Shown: one piece after another, positions 17,332 to 25,987 of the stretch
How the letters are laid out: each line of letters begins with the position of its first letter
How positions within the stretch are numbered: the first letter of the stretch is position 1
NCBI GenBank assembly: GCA_023420085.1
Contig: JAEZWQ010000029.1
Location: 6,139 to 70,138, forward strand
DNA length: 64,000 nt
Origin: Bacillota bacterium
GTDB lineage: Bacteria > Bacillota > Clostridia > Lachnospirales > Lachnospiraceae
Reading direction: 5' to 3'
Notes under the pieces: model-generated
Told to the model about the DNA's origin: nothing
The model's database searches: none
The model's input: the letters and a program-made list of their open reading frames with translations, nothing else
Program-made: the position numbers and the translations under genes

Positions 17332-17758
17332 TGTTGACACCGCCTTCCAGATCAGCACGAGAAACTATCTTACATTTTACAGGTAATTTATGCATAGCAA
17401 GTCTTAATGCTTCTCTAGCTGTAGCTTCAGGAACACCTGCAATTTCAAACATTACACGACCTGGTTTAACAACTGCTACCCAAAACTCAGGAGCACCCTT
17501 ACCTTTACCCATACGAACACCAATAGGTTTGCTTGTTACTGGTTTATCTGGGAATATCTTTATCCATACTTTACCACCACGTTTGATATGACGAGTCATA
17601 GCAACACGGGCAGCTTCTATTTGATTTGAACGTATCCAAACTGGTTCAGTAGCTACTAGACCAAACTCACCATAAGCAATCTTATTTCCACGAGTGGCTT
17701 TTCCCTTCATAGAACCACGGAACTGTTTTCTACGTTTAACTCTCTTTGGCATTAACAT
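17321..17758 (-). CDS. rplP: 50S ribosomal protein L16
   Basis: 145 residues, organising the A-site finger and tRNA elbow region. It starts MLMPKRVKRRKQFRGSMKGK and contains GLVATEPVWIRSNQIEAARVA and RMGKGKGAPEFWVAVVKPG. It begins two bases after the rpsC stop. Confidence 0.97.
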   Translation of the reverse strand: MLMPKRVKRRKQFRGSMKGKATRGNKIAYGEFGLVATEPVWIRSNQIEAARVAMTRHIKRGGKVWIKIFPDKPVTSKPIGVRMGKGKGAPEFWVAVVKPGRVMFEIAGVPEATAREALRLAMHKLPVKCKIVSRADLEGGVNSEE

Positions 17759-17760
17759 AG

Positions 17761-18426
17761 TTATTTATCGCTCCCTTCGTTATCCTTAGACTTCTGAGGA
17801 AGTACTTCACCTTTATATATCCAAACCTTAACTCCAAGCTTACCATAAGTTGTATCAGCTTCAGCAAATCCATAATCGATATCTGCTCTAAGAGTTTGTA
17901 GAGGAATTGTACCTTCAGTGTAAAATTCTGTACGAGCCATATCTGCTCCACCTAGACGTCCAGATACAGCTGTCTTGATACCCTTTGCTCCAGCTTTCAT
18001 TGTACGTCCAATACATGATTTCATAGCTCTTCTAAAAGCTACACGATTTTCTAATTGTAGCGCTATATTTTCGGCAACAAGTTGTGCATCCATATCTGGC
18101 TTTTTAACTTCTCTTATATCGATATATAGCTTCTTAGCATTAACAAGCTTTGAACATTCATTTTTAACTTTTTCTATCTCAGCTCCACCTTTACCGATAA
18201 CAACACCAGGCTTAGCTGTGAAAACGATAACTTTAACTTTGTCGGAAGATCTCTCTATATCGATGTGAGAAATTCCTGCATTGTATAATTTATTCTTTAA
18301 GAATTTTCTAATTTTATGATCTTCTACTAGAAAATCTGCAAAATCTTTCTTGTCAGCATACCATTTTGTATTCCAATCCTTGATAACGCCAACTCTCATG
18401 CAATGAGGATTAACTTTCTGTCCCAT
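17761..18426 (-). CDS. rpsC: 30S ribosomal protein S3
   Basis: 221 residues. It lines the mRNA entry channel. A KH domain (KPGVVIGKGGAEIEKVKNE) and the C-terminal domain (GRLGGADMARTEFYTEGTIPL, GYAEADTTYGKLGVKVWIYKGE-like) are both intact. The tail is short and acidic. Confidence 0.97.
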   Translation of the reverse strand: MGQKVNPHCMRVGVIKDWNTKWYADKKDFADFLVEDHKIRKFLKNKLYNAGISHIDIERSSDKVKVIVFTAKPGVVIGKGGAEIEKVKNECSKLVNAKKLYIDIREVKKPDMDAQLVAENIALQLENRVAFRRAMKSCIGRTMKAGAKGIKTAVSGRLGGADMARTEFYTEGTIPLQTLRADIDYGFAEADTTYGKLGVKVWIYKGEVLPQKSKDNEGSDK

Positions 18427-18435
18427 CTTTTCCTC

Positions 18436-18822
18436 CTATCTTTCGTTAAGTACAATCGTAATGTGACTTAATCTATGTTCTATTCTGTAAGCTCTACCTT
18501 GTGCTCTTGGCTTGATTCTCTTCATTGTAGGGCCTTTATTTGCATAACATTCTTCAATATATAGATTATCAGCTGATAAACCATTGTTGTTTTCAGCATT
18601 AGCGATTGCAGATTTTAATAATTTTAATATTAATGAGCTTGCATATCTTGGATTATAACTTAATATGCTTACAGCTGCATTTACATTCTTGCCTCTAATT
18701 GCATCAAGCACGAAGCAAGCCTTTTGAACAGATACGCGAGCATAAGCTAAAGTTGCTGATGGTCTTGTATCTTTTTGGCTGTTTCTTTCTCTCTTAATCT
18801 GAGATCTATGTCCCTTAGCCAT
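18436..18822 (-). CDS. rplV: 50S ribosomal protein L22
   Basis: 128 residues. Its hairpin reaches into the exit tunnel near the macrolide site. It shows TLAYARVSVQKACFVLDAIRG and the tunnel loop GPTMKRIKPRAQGRAYRI, then HRLSHITIVLNE. The tunnel loop looks normal by eye. Confidence 0.97.
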   Translation of the reverse strand: MAKGHRSQIKRERNSQKDTRPSATLAYARVSVQKACFVLDAIRGKNVNAAVSILSYNPRYASSLILKLLKSAIANAENNNGLSADNLYIEECYANKGPTMKRIKPRAQGRAYRIEHRLSHITIVLNER

Positions 18823-18846
18823 AGATTATCCTCCTTTTACTTATAA

Positions 18847-19125
18847 CTAGCGTTTTGAAGACTTTTCGTCTTTTCCGTGTCCTCTATATGTTCTTGTTTG
18901 AACAAACTCACCAAGTTTATGTCCAACCATATCTTCTGTTATATATACTGGTACGTGTTTTCTACCATCATGAACAGCAATTGTGTGTCCAACCATTGAT
19001 GGAAATATAGTAGAACGACGTGACCATGTCTTTATTACTTGCTTTTCATTAGCTTCATTCAACTTATCTATTTTCTTTAATAGATGTTGATCAGCAAATG
19101 GTCCTTTCTTTAGTGAACGAGCCAT
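18847..19125 (-). CDS. rpsS: 30S ribosomal protein S19
   Basis: 92 residues in the 30S head, contacting 23S bridges. It starts MARSLKKGPFADQHLLKKID and contains SRRSTIFPSMVGHTIAVHDGRKHVPV. Confidence 0.97.
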   Translation of the reverse strand: MARSLKKGPFADQHLLKKIDKLNEANEKQVIKTWSRRSTIFPSMVGHTIAVHDGRKHVPVYITEDMVGHKLGEFVQTRTYRGHGKDEKSSKR

Positions 19126-19138
19126 ATTTACCTCCTAA

Positions 19139-19981
19139 TTATTTGTAACTTCTTCCATCTCTTCTTCTAACAATTAATCTGTTAGATGCTTTATTCTTCT
19201 TTCTTGTCTTTAGTCCAAGTGCAGGTTTACCCCAAGGTGTTGCAGGGCCTGATCTACCAATTCCTGTTCTACCTTCACCACCACCATGTGGATGGTCATT
19301 AGGGTTCATAGCTGAACCACGAACTGTTGGACGAATACCCATATGTCTTTTACGTCCAGCCTTACCAATATTGATAAGTTCATGATCAATATTCCCAACT
19401 TGTCCTATTGTAGCTCTACAATTTAGAAGTACCATTCTCATTTCACCAGAAGGTAATCTCAATGTTGCATATTTTCCTTCTTTAGCCATTAATTGAGCAG
19501 AGTTACCAGCAGAACGCACTAATTGTCCACCTCTACCAGGATATAACTCTACGTTGTGCACTGTTGTACCAACAGGTATAATGCTTAATGGTAAACAATT
19601 CCCAACTCTTACTTCAGCTTTTTCTCCGCTAAGTAAAGTTGTTCCAACTTTTAGACCATTTGGCGCTAAGATATATCTCTTTTCACCATCAGCATAGCTA
19701 AGTAAAGCTATGTTTGCAGTTCTATTTGGATCGTATTCAATACCCACAACTTTTGCTGGTATTCCATCCTTATTTCTCTTGAAGTCAATTATTCTATATT
19801 TTTTTCTAGCTCCACCACCACGATGTCTAACTGTTATTTTACCTTGATTATTACGGCCTGATTTCTTTTGTAATGAAACAAGTAATGATTTTTCTGGAGT
19901 AGTTTTAGTTATTTCAGCAAAATCAGAACCTGTCATATTTCTTCTTGACGGTGTATATGGGTTATACTTCTTGATTCCCAT
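19139..19981 (-). CDS. rplB: 50S ribosomal protein L2
   Basis: 280 residues. Needed for subunit joining and peptidyl transfer. It shows RNNQGKITVRHRGGGARKKYR, and near the C-terminus the conserved loop AMNPNDHPHGGGEGRTG, whose His is close to the catalytic centre. The start at 19981 follows AAAGGAG and gives the usual MGIKKYNPYTPSRR. An in-frame upstream ATG would add five residues. Confidence 0.97.
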   Translation of the reverse strand: MGIKKYNPYTPSRRNMTGSDFAEITKTTPEKSLLVSLQKKSGRNNQGKITVRHRGGGARKKYRIIDFKRNKDGIPAKVVGIEYDPNRTANIALLSYADGEKRYILAPNGLKVGTTLLSGEKAEVRVGNCLPLSIIPVGTTVHNVELYPGRGGQLVRSAGNSAQLMAKEGKYATLRLPSGEMRMVLLNCRATIGQVGNIDHELINIGKAGRKRHMGIRPTVRGSAMNPNDHPHGGGEGRTGIGRSGPATPWGKPALGLKTRKKNKASNRLIVRRRDGRSYK

Positions 19982-20034
19982 TTTGTCTCCTTTCACATAT
20001 TATCCTCATGCTAAGTTAAATAATCATTAATAGA

Positions 20035-20334
20035 TTATAGGCCTTGGTATAATTCTATCTCCTTACTATCTTCTGTAAGTTTAACGATAGCCTTCTTTTT
20101 CTTAGAAGTCATACCAACCTTCATTCCTCTTCTTTTCTTTTTGCCTTTTATATTCATTGTGTTGACACTATCAACTTTAACGCCATCAAACATTTTTTCA
20201 ACAGCTTCTTTTACTTGTACCTTAGTTACTTCTGGATGTACAAAGAAAGTATATTTCTTCTCAACACTATCTCTCATACTTTTTTCAGTAACTACCGGGC
20301 TTAGTATAACGTCATAATATTTTATATCTGCCAT
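20035..20334 (-). CDS. rplW: 50S ribosomal protein L23
   Basis: 99 residues at the tunnel exit, docking site for trigger factor and SRP. It has YYDVILSPVVTEKSM and YTFFVHPEVTKVQVKEAVEKMF. Its start overlaps the rplD stop by one base. Confidence 0.97.
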   Translation of the reverse strand: MADIKYYDVILSPVVTEKSMRDSVEKKYTFFVHPEVTKVQVKEAVEKMFDGVKVDSVNTMNIKGKKKRRGMKVGMTSKKKKAIVKLTEDSKEIELYQGL

Positions 20335-20948
20335 TATGCGTACACCTCCTCGATTTCTTCGATCATAGCCTTGTCTACAATTACTTTGTCATATTTTAAT
20401 ATGTCATAAACATTTAAACCATATGCACATGTAACTCTAACATTAGGTAGGTTTTGTCCAGCTCTCTCAACTTTTTCACTTGAATTAACTACAAGTGATT
20501 TAAGAGCATCAAAATTCTTCAATACATTAGCTAGTAATTTTGTTTTAGCTTCTGCTATTTCAAATCCTTCAACTACAATAAACTTGCCTTCATTAACTTT
20601 TTGAGTTAATACTGATTTTAGAGCAAGTCTCTTTTCCTTTTTATTCATCTTGAATGAATAATCTCTTGGTTTTGGTGCGAAAACTACACCACCACCTGTC
20701 CATTGAGGTGCTCTTATAGAACCTTGTCTAGCATGACCTGTTCCTTTTTGTCTCCATGGTTTTCTTCCTCCGCCACGTACTTCAGCACGTGTTTTAGCAC
20801 TCTGAGTACCTTGACGTCTTTCAGCCAATTGATGAACTACAGCTTTATGAACAATATGTTCATTAACTTCAACACCAAATATAGCATCGTTTAATTCAAT
20901 TTCACCAACTTGGCTACCTTCTATATTAAATACAGATACCTTTGCCAT
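20334..20948 (-). CDS. rplD: 50S ribosomal protein L4
   Basis: 204 residues. The tunnel loop RGGGRKPWRQKGTGHARQGS is complete, with GVVFAPKPRDYSFKMNKKEKRLAL after it. In several bacteria L4 represses its own operon through the S10 leader. A structured leader exists here (see 22021-22091), but L4 binding is not shown. Confidence 0.97.
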   Translation of the reverse strand: MAKVSVFNIEGSQVGEIELNDAIFGVEVNEHIVHKAVVHQLAERRQGTQSAKTRAEVRGGGRKPWRQKGTGHARQGSIRAPQWTGGGVVFAPKPRDYSFKMNKKEKRLALKSVLTQKVNEGKFIVVEGFEIAEAKTKLLANVLKNFDALKSLVVNSSEKVERAGQNLPNVRVTCAYGLNVYDILKYDKVIVDKAMIEEIEEVYA

Positions 20949-20973
20949 CTGAATTCCTCCTTCTGTAGTCCAA

Positions 20974-21603
20974 TTAAGCCTTCACAGACTCTTTTAATGT
21001 AACTAGTGATTTTTTAGGCCCTGGAACACATCCCTTAACTAGAATTAAGTTTTGTTCAGCATCAACCTTAACAATCTCTAGATTTTGAATAGTAACTTGA
21101 ACATGCCCCATATGCCCTGGCATCTTTTTGCCCTTAGGAACTTTTCCTGGATCAGCACAAGCTGAGTTAGCACCAGCATGTCTATGATACTTAGAACCGT
21201 GTGTCATTGGTCCTCTTGATTGTCCGTGTCTCTTAATCGCACCTTGGTATCCCTTACCTTTTGATATCGCAGTTGCGTCAATCTTATCTCCTGCCGCAAA
21301 TATATCAGCCTTTATTTCATCTTTAACATTATAGTCTTGAGCATTATCAAATCTAAATTCCTTTAGATACCTTTTTACTTCAATACCATTTTTTGCAAAC
21401 GTTCCTTTTTCAGGTTTGTTAAGAAGCTTTTCTCTTATTTCTCCAAAACCTACTTGAACAGCTGCATAACCGTCTTTTTCAACAGTCTTAACTTGTGTTA
21501 CAACACATGGTCCAGCTTGCAATACTGTAACTGGAATTAGTGTTCCATTTTCATCGAAAATTTGTGTCATTCCGATCTTTGTAGCTAAAATCGCTTTATT
21601 CAT
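20974..21603 (-). CDS. rplC: 50S ribosomal protein L3
   Basis: 209 residues. Its extension reaches the peptidyl-transferase centre. It shows KAILATKIGMTQIFDENG, then KGYQGAIKRHGQSRGPMTHGS and PGKVPKGKKMPGHMG. It is preceded by rpsJ with 67 bases between them. Confidence 0.97.
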   Translation of the reverse strand: MNKAILATKIGMTQIFDENGTLIPVTVLQAGPCVVTQVKTVEKDGYAAVQVGFGEIREKLLNKPEKGTFAKNGIEVKRYLKEFRFDNAQDYNVKDEIKADIFAAGDKIDATAISKGKGYQGAIKRHGQSRGPMTHGSKYHRHAGANSACADPGKVPKGKKMPGHMGHVQVTIQNLEIVKVDAEQNLILVKGCVPGPKKSLVTLKESVKA

Positions 21604-21670
21604 TCTTCCTCCTATTCTACAGCGGATTGCACTGCAATCATCCTAGAAGACTTTTAGTCATTAGGATATT

Positions 21671-21988
21671 TTATTTTTCTTTCATTTTGATAACAATGTG
21701 TACACCAGCTGGCATATCTAGCTTTCTTAAAGCGTCCATTGTATCTTTTGTAGGAGCTATTACATCTATTAATCTCTTGTGTGTTCTTTGTTCAAATTGT
21801 TCTCTTGAATCTTTGTACTTATGCACAGCTCTGATTATAGTAACAACTTCTTTTCTAGTTGGTAGCGGAATAGGCCCACTAACCTTTGAACCTGTACCTT
21901 TAACAGTTTCTACTATTTTCTTTGCACACTGATCAATTAATTGATGATCATAAGCCTTTAATGTCAATCTTAATACTTGACTTGCCAT
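21671..21988 (-). CDS. rpsJ: 30S ribosomal protein S10
   Basis: 105 residues, first gene of the super-operon. It shows LRLTLKAYDHQLIDQCAKKIVE, GPIPLPTRKEVVTIIR and RLIDVIAPTKDTMDALRKLDMPAGVHIVIKM (in part). S10 also takes part in NusB-dependent antitermination. The ribosome site GGAGG is unusually far (11 bases) from the ATG because of a run of T. No tuf, fusA or rpsL lies upstream; the neighbour is divergent. Confidence 0.97.
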   Translation of the reverse strand: MASQVLRLTLKAYDHQLIDQCAKKIVETVKGTGSKVSGPIPLPTRKEVVTIIRAVHKYKDSREQFEQRTHKRLIDVIAPTKDTMDALRKLDMPAGVHIVIKMKEK

Positions 21989-22020
21989 AAAAAAAGTGCC
22001 TCCTTTTCGTACTTATAGCA

Positions 22021-22091
22021 CGACAAGTGGCGACTGTACATCTCTCCGGGTGTTTCTTATGTTTCCGTTTATAAAGTACAGTGACTTGTCG
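22021..22091 (-). promoter_or_regulatory. Structured 5' leader hairpin of the S10 operon
   Basis: The minus-strand leader between the promoter (about 22190) and rpsJ folds a long stem. CGACAAGT and ACTGTAC in one arm pair with GTACAGT and ACTTGTCG in the other, with a small internal loop and a loop of about 36 bases. A second, shorter hairpin is possible further upstream (22110-22165). Such leaders of S10 operons are often bound by a ribosomal protein for feedback control. Which protein binds here is unknown. Confidence 0.65.
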
Positions 22092-22188
22092 TCTTAATTA
22101 AATAGACATTCGCTCCACAGAAAACCTAAGTAAGACCTACTCAAACTTAGCAACCTCTGCTTCTCAGCTATCATGTCACAACTTGTTT

Positions 22189-22217
22189 ATTATACACTTT
22201 GTATAGTTATTTTTCAA
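22189..22217 (-). promoter_or_regulatory. Promoter of the S10 ribosomal operon
   Basis: -35 TTGAAA (22212-22217), 17 bases, -10 TATAAT (22189-22194). It predicts a leader of about 195 bases ahead of rpsJ. The remaining intergenic bases up to 22455 are AT-rich and hold no gene that I can support. Confidence 0.85.
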
Positions 22218-22455
22218 TATTTTTACATGAACTTTTGTGAAAATTTTGTGAAAATTTTCTGCGTGTGTTATTTATTCCTGTTTTTATAAATTTTACACAA
22301 CCTATTGAGAATTGTACAGTTATTTTTTTGATAATCCCCCATCGCTTTTATATACTAATGTCATATAGAAAAACTATATAATTACTTATCATCTTTTTAA
22401 TGATATCCTATGCTTATATTATGGAAAGGAGTGTGGATTATTCCACTAAATTATT

Positions 22456-23172
22456 ATGAAAAAATCAAAATTATTACTAACTTTTTTTGCTTTGACAACA
22501 GTTCTATGTCTAAGTGCATGCTCATCTGCACCTAAGGCTAAGGATGGTACAGTATCAAAAATGCAAAGCAATGATTTAGATTCTATTATGGAAGATAATA
22601 AACAAAAAGAAAACTATCTTGTAATAGACATCAGAGATGAGGATGAATATGAAAAAGGACATGCAAAACATGCAATAAATATCGAAGCAGAGGATTTAGA
22701 AAAGAATTTAGACAAAATCGATGATTTAAAAGAATCTAATATTGTTGTAATCGCTAACTCTTCAAAAGATAGTGAAGCTAGTGCAAATCTACTTACTTCA
22801 AAGGGATACAAGAAAGTATTTAATTCTGACGGCTATAACGATTCAAAACTTAAAACTTTAACAAAGGTATCTAGTATTAGAGGTAAGGAATTTGCTAAGA
22901 TTGTTGAGCATGCAAATGATATTGTTGTATTAGATGCAAGAGATGAAAAGGATTATCAAGCTGGTCATATAAAGGGAGCAATCCACGTGACTGCCGATAC
23001 AGTAGAATCTAAACTAAATGAAATACCAAAAGGTAAAAATATTTTTACTTATTGCTATTCAGGAAACAGATCATATCAAGTAGCAAGTAAATTAGTTGAA
23101 AATGGATATAAAGATGTAACAAATGTACTTGATGGTACAAAGGAATATAAAGAGTATAAATTGGAAAAATAA
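22456..23172 (+). CDS. Lipoprotein with two rhodanese domains
   Basis: 238 residues. The lipobox LSAC within the first 22 residues predicts export and lipid anchoring. There are two rhodanese-like domains. The first (about 35-125; YLVIDIRDEDEYEKGHAKHA) has Ala where the active Cys should be (VVIANSS). The second (about 140-235; VVLDARDEKDYQAGHIKGAIHV) keeps it in the loop YCYSGNRS. The active domain could carry a persulfide outside the membrane. It opens a plus-strand cluster of redox and glycosyltransferase genes. GGAAAGGAG is about 25 bases from the ATG, with a small hairpin (GTGGA/TCCAC) between them that would shorten the distance. Confidence 0.88.
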   Translation: MKKSKLLLTFFALTTVLCLSACSSAPKAKDGTVSKMQSNDLDSIMEDNKQKENYLVIDIRDEDEYEKGHAKHAINIEAEDLEKNLDKIDDLKESNIVVIANSSKDSEASANLLTSKGYKKVFNSDGYNDSKLKTLTKVSSIRGKEFAKIVEHANDIVVLDARDEKDYQAGHIKGAIHVTADTVESKLNEIPKGKNIFTYCYSGNRSYQVASKLVENGYKDVTNVLDGTKEYKEYKLEK

Positions 23173-23195
23173 TATTTATCTAATACAGATATATT

Positions 23196-24647
23196 ATGAA
23201 GTACAAAATCATTATTTTTACAAAATCACCCGAAAAAAACTTTTCTAAAACCAGATTGTTAAAATACCTGGGAGAAGATACAGTTCTTAGTATCTCCGAA
23301 TATCTCCTTAATAAAACTTATAATAGCTGTAAGGATTTTGATATCAGCATACATTATTTGGGGAATGTGGATAATCTATCTGCATTCCCTTGTGAAAAAA
23401 TTGAGCAAACTGGCCATGACATAGGTGAACGAATGTATAATTCTATAATCAAAGAGCTTGCTAAAGGTTATGAGAAAGTCATTCTTATAGGTTCTGATTT
23501 TGATAATATTCCTAAGAGTATATTTAATGAAGGGTTTAACTACCTTGATGAACATGATGTTATTATTGTTCCATCTAATGACGGTGGTTTCGGTTTGATA
23601 GGTTCTAAATTACCTGTTAAATCACTTATTGCGACTAATTATTCATCTTCAAATGTAGTAAATTCTTTAACTGCATCTTTGGATGAAGAAGGTCTTTCAT
23701 ACAAAATATACAACAGCTTACATGATATTGATACAATAGAAGATTTAATTAGCTCAATAACAAAGTCTAATAATATATCTATTATTGGACATGGTGAATA
23801 TAACTTGAATTTTAAATATGATAATTCTGTATTTAGAATCAATCTCGGCAGTCAACTAGGTCTAGGGGACAAGCAGATAATATATGAATATAATACACTA
23901 AAATGCTTATCAGGTACTAATGTAGTTCCTAAAGTATATGAATGTAAGGTTGATAACCCTCTTTTACCTTGTGGTTATCTTACTATGGAATTTATAGATG
24001 GTCGTCCATTAGATTATAGTACTGATATGCATATAGCTGCACGTCTACTAAGCACAGTTCACAATGCTCCAATCAATTCTAATCATTTTTTTGAATATGA
24101 GAATCCTTTTCAGGCAATGATAGATGAATGCACCAATTTATTTAGTAAATACAAAAACTACTCAAATAAAAATCAAAATCTAGAATATATGGTTGAAAAT
24201 CTTTTTAAAGATTTAATACCTTATTGTAAAAATTATAAAATTAGCAACAAGTGTATAATTAATACAGAGTTAAATAACAAAAACTTTATAATAAATTCTA
24301 ATAATTCTCGAATTATAGATTGGGAAAAAGCTATTATTGGAGAAGCAGAGCAAGATTTAGGACACTTTCTTTCTCCAACAACTACAAATTGGAAAACTGA
24401 TATAATTTTAACTTATAAAGAAATTAATAACTTTTTAACTTCATACAAATCATATAGAGATATAGATATTGATAAAGTATATCTATATATAAAATTTAAT
24501 ATTTTAAGGGGAATTTGTTGGTGTAGTATGGCAAAGGTAGAATACGATGGAGTACGACAATTAAAAAATTCAGATACCATAAATAAAATCAACGAATATC
24601 TCAATCCATCCTACATAGAAAAGCTATTAAAGCTATTTTGGAGGTAA
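23196..24647 (+). CDS. Fusion of a DUF2064 (TIGR04282-type) transferase and an APH/choline-kinase-like domain
   Basis: 483 residues in two parts. Residues 1-190 match the DUF2064 glycosyltransferase-A-like family ('rSAM/selenodomain-associated transferase 1'): IIFTKSPEKNFSKTRLLKYLG, DIGERMYNSI, VILIGSDFDNIP and VPSNDGGFGLIG. Residues 205-480 resemble phosphotransferases of the aminoglycoside/choline kinase fold: a lid-like INLGSQLGLGDKQIIYEYNTL, YLTMEFIDGRPLD, and the catalytic region INTELNNKNFI followed by IIDWEKAIIGEAEQDLGHFL. The usual catalytic HGD is replaced by NTE, so activity is uncertain, although the Mg-binding DWE is kept. I know of no characterised fusion of this kind. It is 24 bases after the rhodanese gene and one base before the first TVP38 gene. 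Confidence 0.8.
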   Translation: MKYKIIIFTKSPEKNFSKTRLLKYLGEDTVLSISEYLLNKTYNSCKDFDISIHYLGNVDNLSAFPCEKIEQTGHDIGERMYNSIIKELAKGYEKVILIGSDFDNIPKSIFNEGFNYLDEHDVIIVPSNDGGFGLIGSKLPVKSLIATNYSSSNVVNSLTASLDEEGLSYKIYNSLHDIDTIEDLISSITKSNNISIIGHGEYNLNFKYDNSVFRINLGSQLGLGDKQIIYEYNTLKCLSGTNVVPKVYECKVDNPLLPCGYLTMEFIDGRPLDYSTDMHIAARLLSTVHNAPINSNHFFEYENPFQAMIDECTNLFSKYKNYSNKNQNLEYMVENLFKDLIPYCKNYKISNKCIINTELNNKNFIINSNNSRIIDWEKAIIGEAEQDLGHFLSPTTTNWKTDIILTYKEINNFLTSYKSYRDIDIDKVYLYIKFNILRGICWCSMAKVEYDGVRQLKNSDTINKINEYLNPSYIEKLLKLFWR

Positions 24648-24648
24648 T

Positions 24649-25338
24649 ATGAATAAATATAAAAAGCAGATTGTTACACTTTTTATAATACTTATAGTTA
24701 TATTTTGTTTTGTTTTTATAAAACCTTTAAATACATTTATAAAGGATTCAATAACCGTATTAAGTAAAATGGGAATAGATGGTATCATTAATTATATAAG
24801 AAATTTCGGCACATATGCAGCTATTATTTCTTTCATTCTAATGATATTACAGTCAATAATCGCACCTATTCCTGCATTTTTAATAACTCTTGCAAACGCT
24901 GCAATTTTTGGTTGGAAATTCGGAGCATTATTATCTTGGAGCTCTGCCATGGTTGGAGCCATGCTATGTTTTGCCATATCAAGGATTTTAGGAAGAGATT
25001 TTGTACTAAAACTTGTTGGAAAAGGGCCTTTGCTTTCAATAGATAGTTTCTTTGAACGTTATGGCAAGCATACCATATTAATAGCAAGATTACTCCCTTT
25101 TATTCCTTTCGACTTAGTAAGCTATGCCGCAGGATTAACTGGAATGTCATTACTTGGATTCTTAGTCGCTACAGGTATTGGACAGTTACCAGCTACTATT
25201 GTATATTCTTACGTTGGAGGCACACTTACTGGTGGTGCAAAAATGATGATGATTGGATTATTGGTATTATTTGCTTTGACAATAGCAATATATGTAGCAA
25301 AAAAAGTATATGAAGATAAACATAAAAGTATTAATTAA
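24649..25338 (+). CDS. TVP38/TMEM64 (VTT-domain) membrane protein 1
   Basis: 229 residues with five or six membrane helices. The VTT/SNARE-associated Golgi fold shows IIAPIPAFLITLANAAIFGWKFGALLSW, then RHTILIARLLPFIPFDLVSYAAGLTGMS in similar form (residues about 137-170). The G-x-x-P/F-D-x-x-S-Y-x-A-G pattern is conserved. Family members such as DedA relatives handle membrane lipids (undecaprenyl-phosphate or phospholipid scrambling has been shown for some). This is one of two tandem copies in the cluster. Confidence 0.87.
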   Translation: MNKYKKQIVTLFIILIVIFCFVFIKPLNTFIKDSITVLSKMGIDGIINYIRNFGTYAAIISFILMILQSIIAPIPAFLITLANAAIFGWKFGALLSWSSAMVGAMLCFAISRILGRDFVLKLVGKGPLLSIDSFFERYGKHTILIARLLPFIPFDLVSYAAGLTGMSLLGFLVATGIGQLPATIVYSYVGGTLTGGAKMMMIGLLVLFALTIAIYVAKKVYEDKHKSIN

Positions 25339-25987
25339 GTCTGTACTTATAATTTCAATAGTTCTATTATCTATTATTGTATTTGTATATATAGATCTTG
25401 AAGAAATAAAAGAAATTTTGAGTGCTTATCCAACACTGTCTCCAATTATATACATATTGCTATTTTCCATATTGCCAATTTTTTTCTTTCCTGTAATAAC
25501 TCTTGCACTTGCAGCCGGATTGATTTTTAAAACAGTTAATGGCAGTATATATACAATAATTGGAGCAATGATAAATATTATTTTAATGTATTATATTACA
25601 GTTTTTTTAGGTAAAGATTTTGTGAATAAACAGATAAACAAAATTAAAAATAAGAAAGTAAGATTATGGTTTTCCAATCCTAATCAGAATTTTTTATTTT
25701 TAATTTTCTTTATTCTTAGGCTTGCACCTGTTGTTTCTTATAATCTGATAAATTATATAAGCGGAATAAGTAAAATTTCATTTTGGAAATATATTATTTC
25801 TAGTTTTTTAGGAATAATACCAGGAACTATTTTGATGGTAAACGCAGGTGAGAATATGACAAATATTTTATCTTTTTCATTTGCACTGCCAGTAATACTA
25901 CTGTTATTTCTAACAATTGCGAGCATTGGTATATTAAAAATATATATTAGGAAGAAAAATGGTAACAATAATAATACCGACATATAA
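25310..25987 (+). CDS. TVP38/TMEM64 (VTT-domain) membrane protein 2
   Basis: 225 residues, overlapping the first copy by 29 bases. It shows the same fold: FFFPVITLALAAGLIFKTVNGSIYTIIG and LFLIFFILRLAPVVSYNLINYISGISKISF. The two copies are clearly divergent from one another, so this is not a recent duplication. The overlap indicates tight co-translation; the pair may work as a heteromer, which is inference. Confidence 0.82.
   Translation: MKINIKVLIKSVLIISIVLLSIIVFVYIDLEEIKEILSAYPTLSPIIYILLFSILPIFFFPVITLALAAGLIFKTVNGSIYTIIGAMINIILMYYITVFLGKDFVNKQINKIKNKKVRLWFSNPNQNFLFLIFFILRLAPVVSYNLINYISGISKISFWKYIISSFLGIIPGTILMVNAGENMTNILSFSFALPVILLLFLTIASIGILKIYIRKKNGNNNNTDI

Noticed and set aside
17736..17951. 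Minus-strand 71-codon frame inside rpsC
   Set aside because: Out-of-frame product of the rpsC coding sequence.
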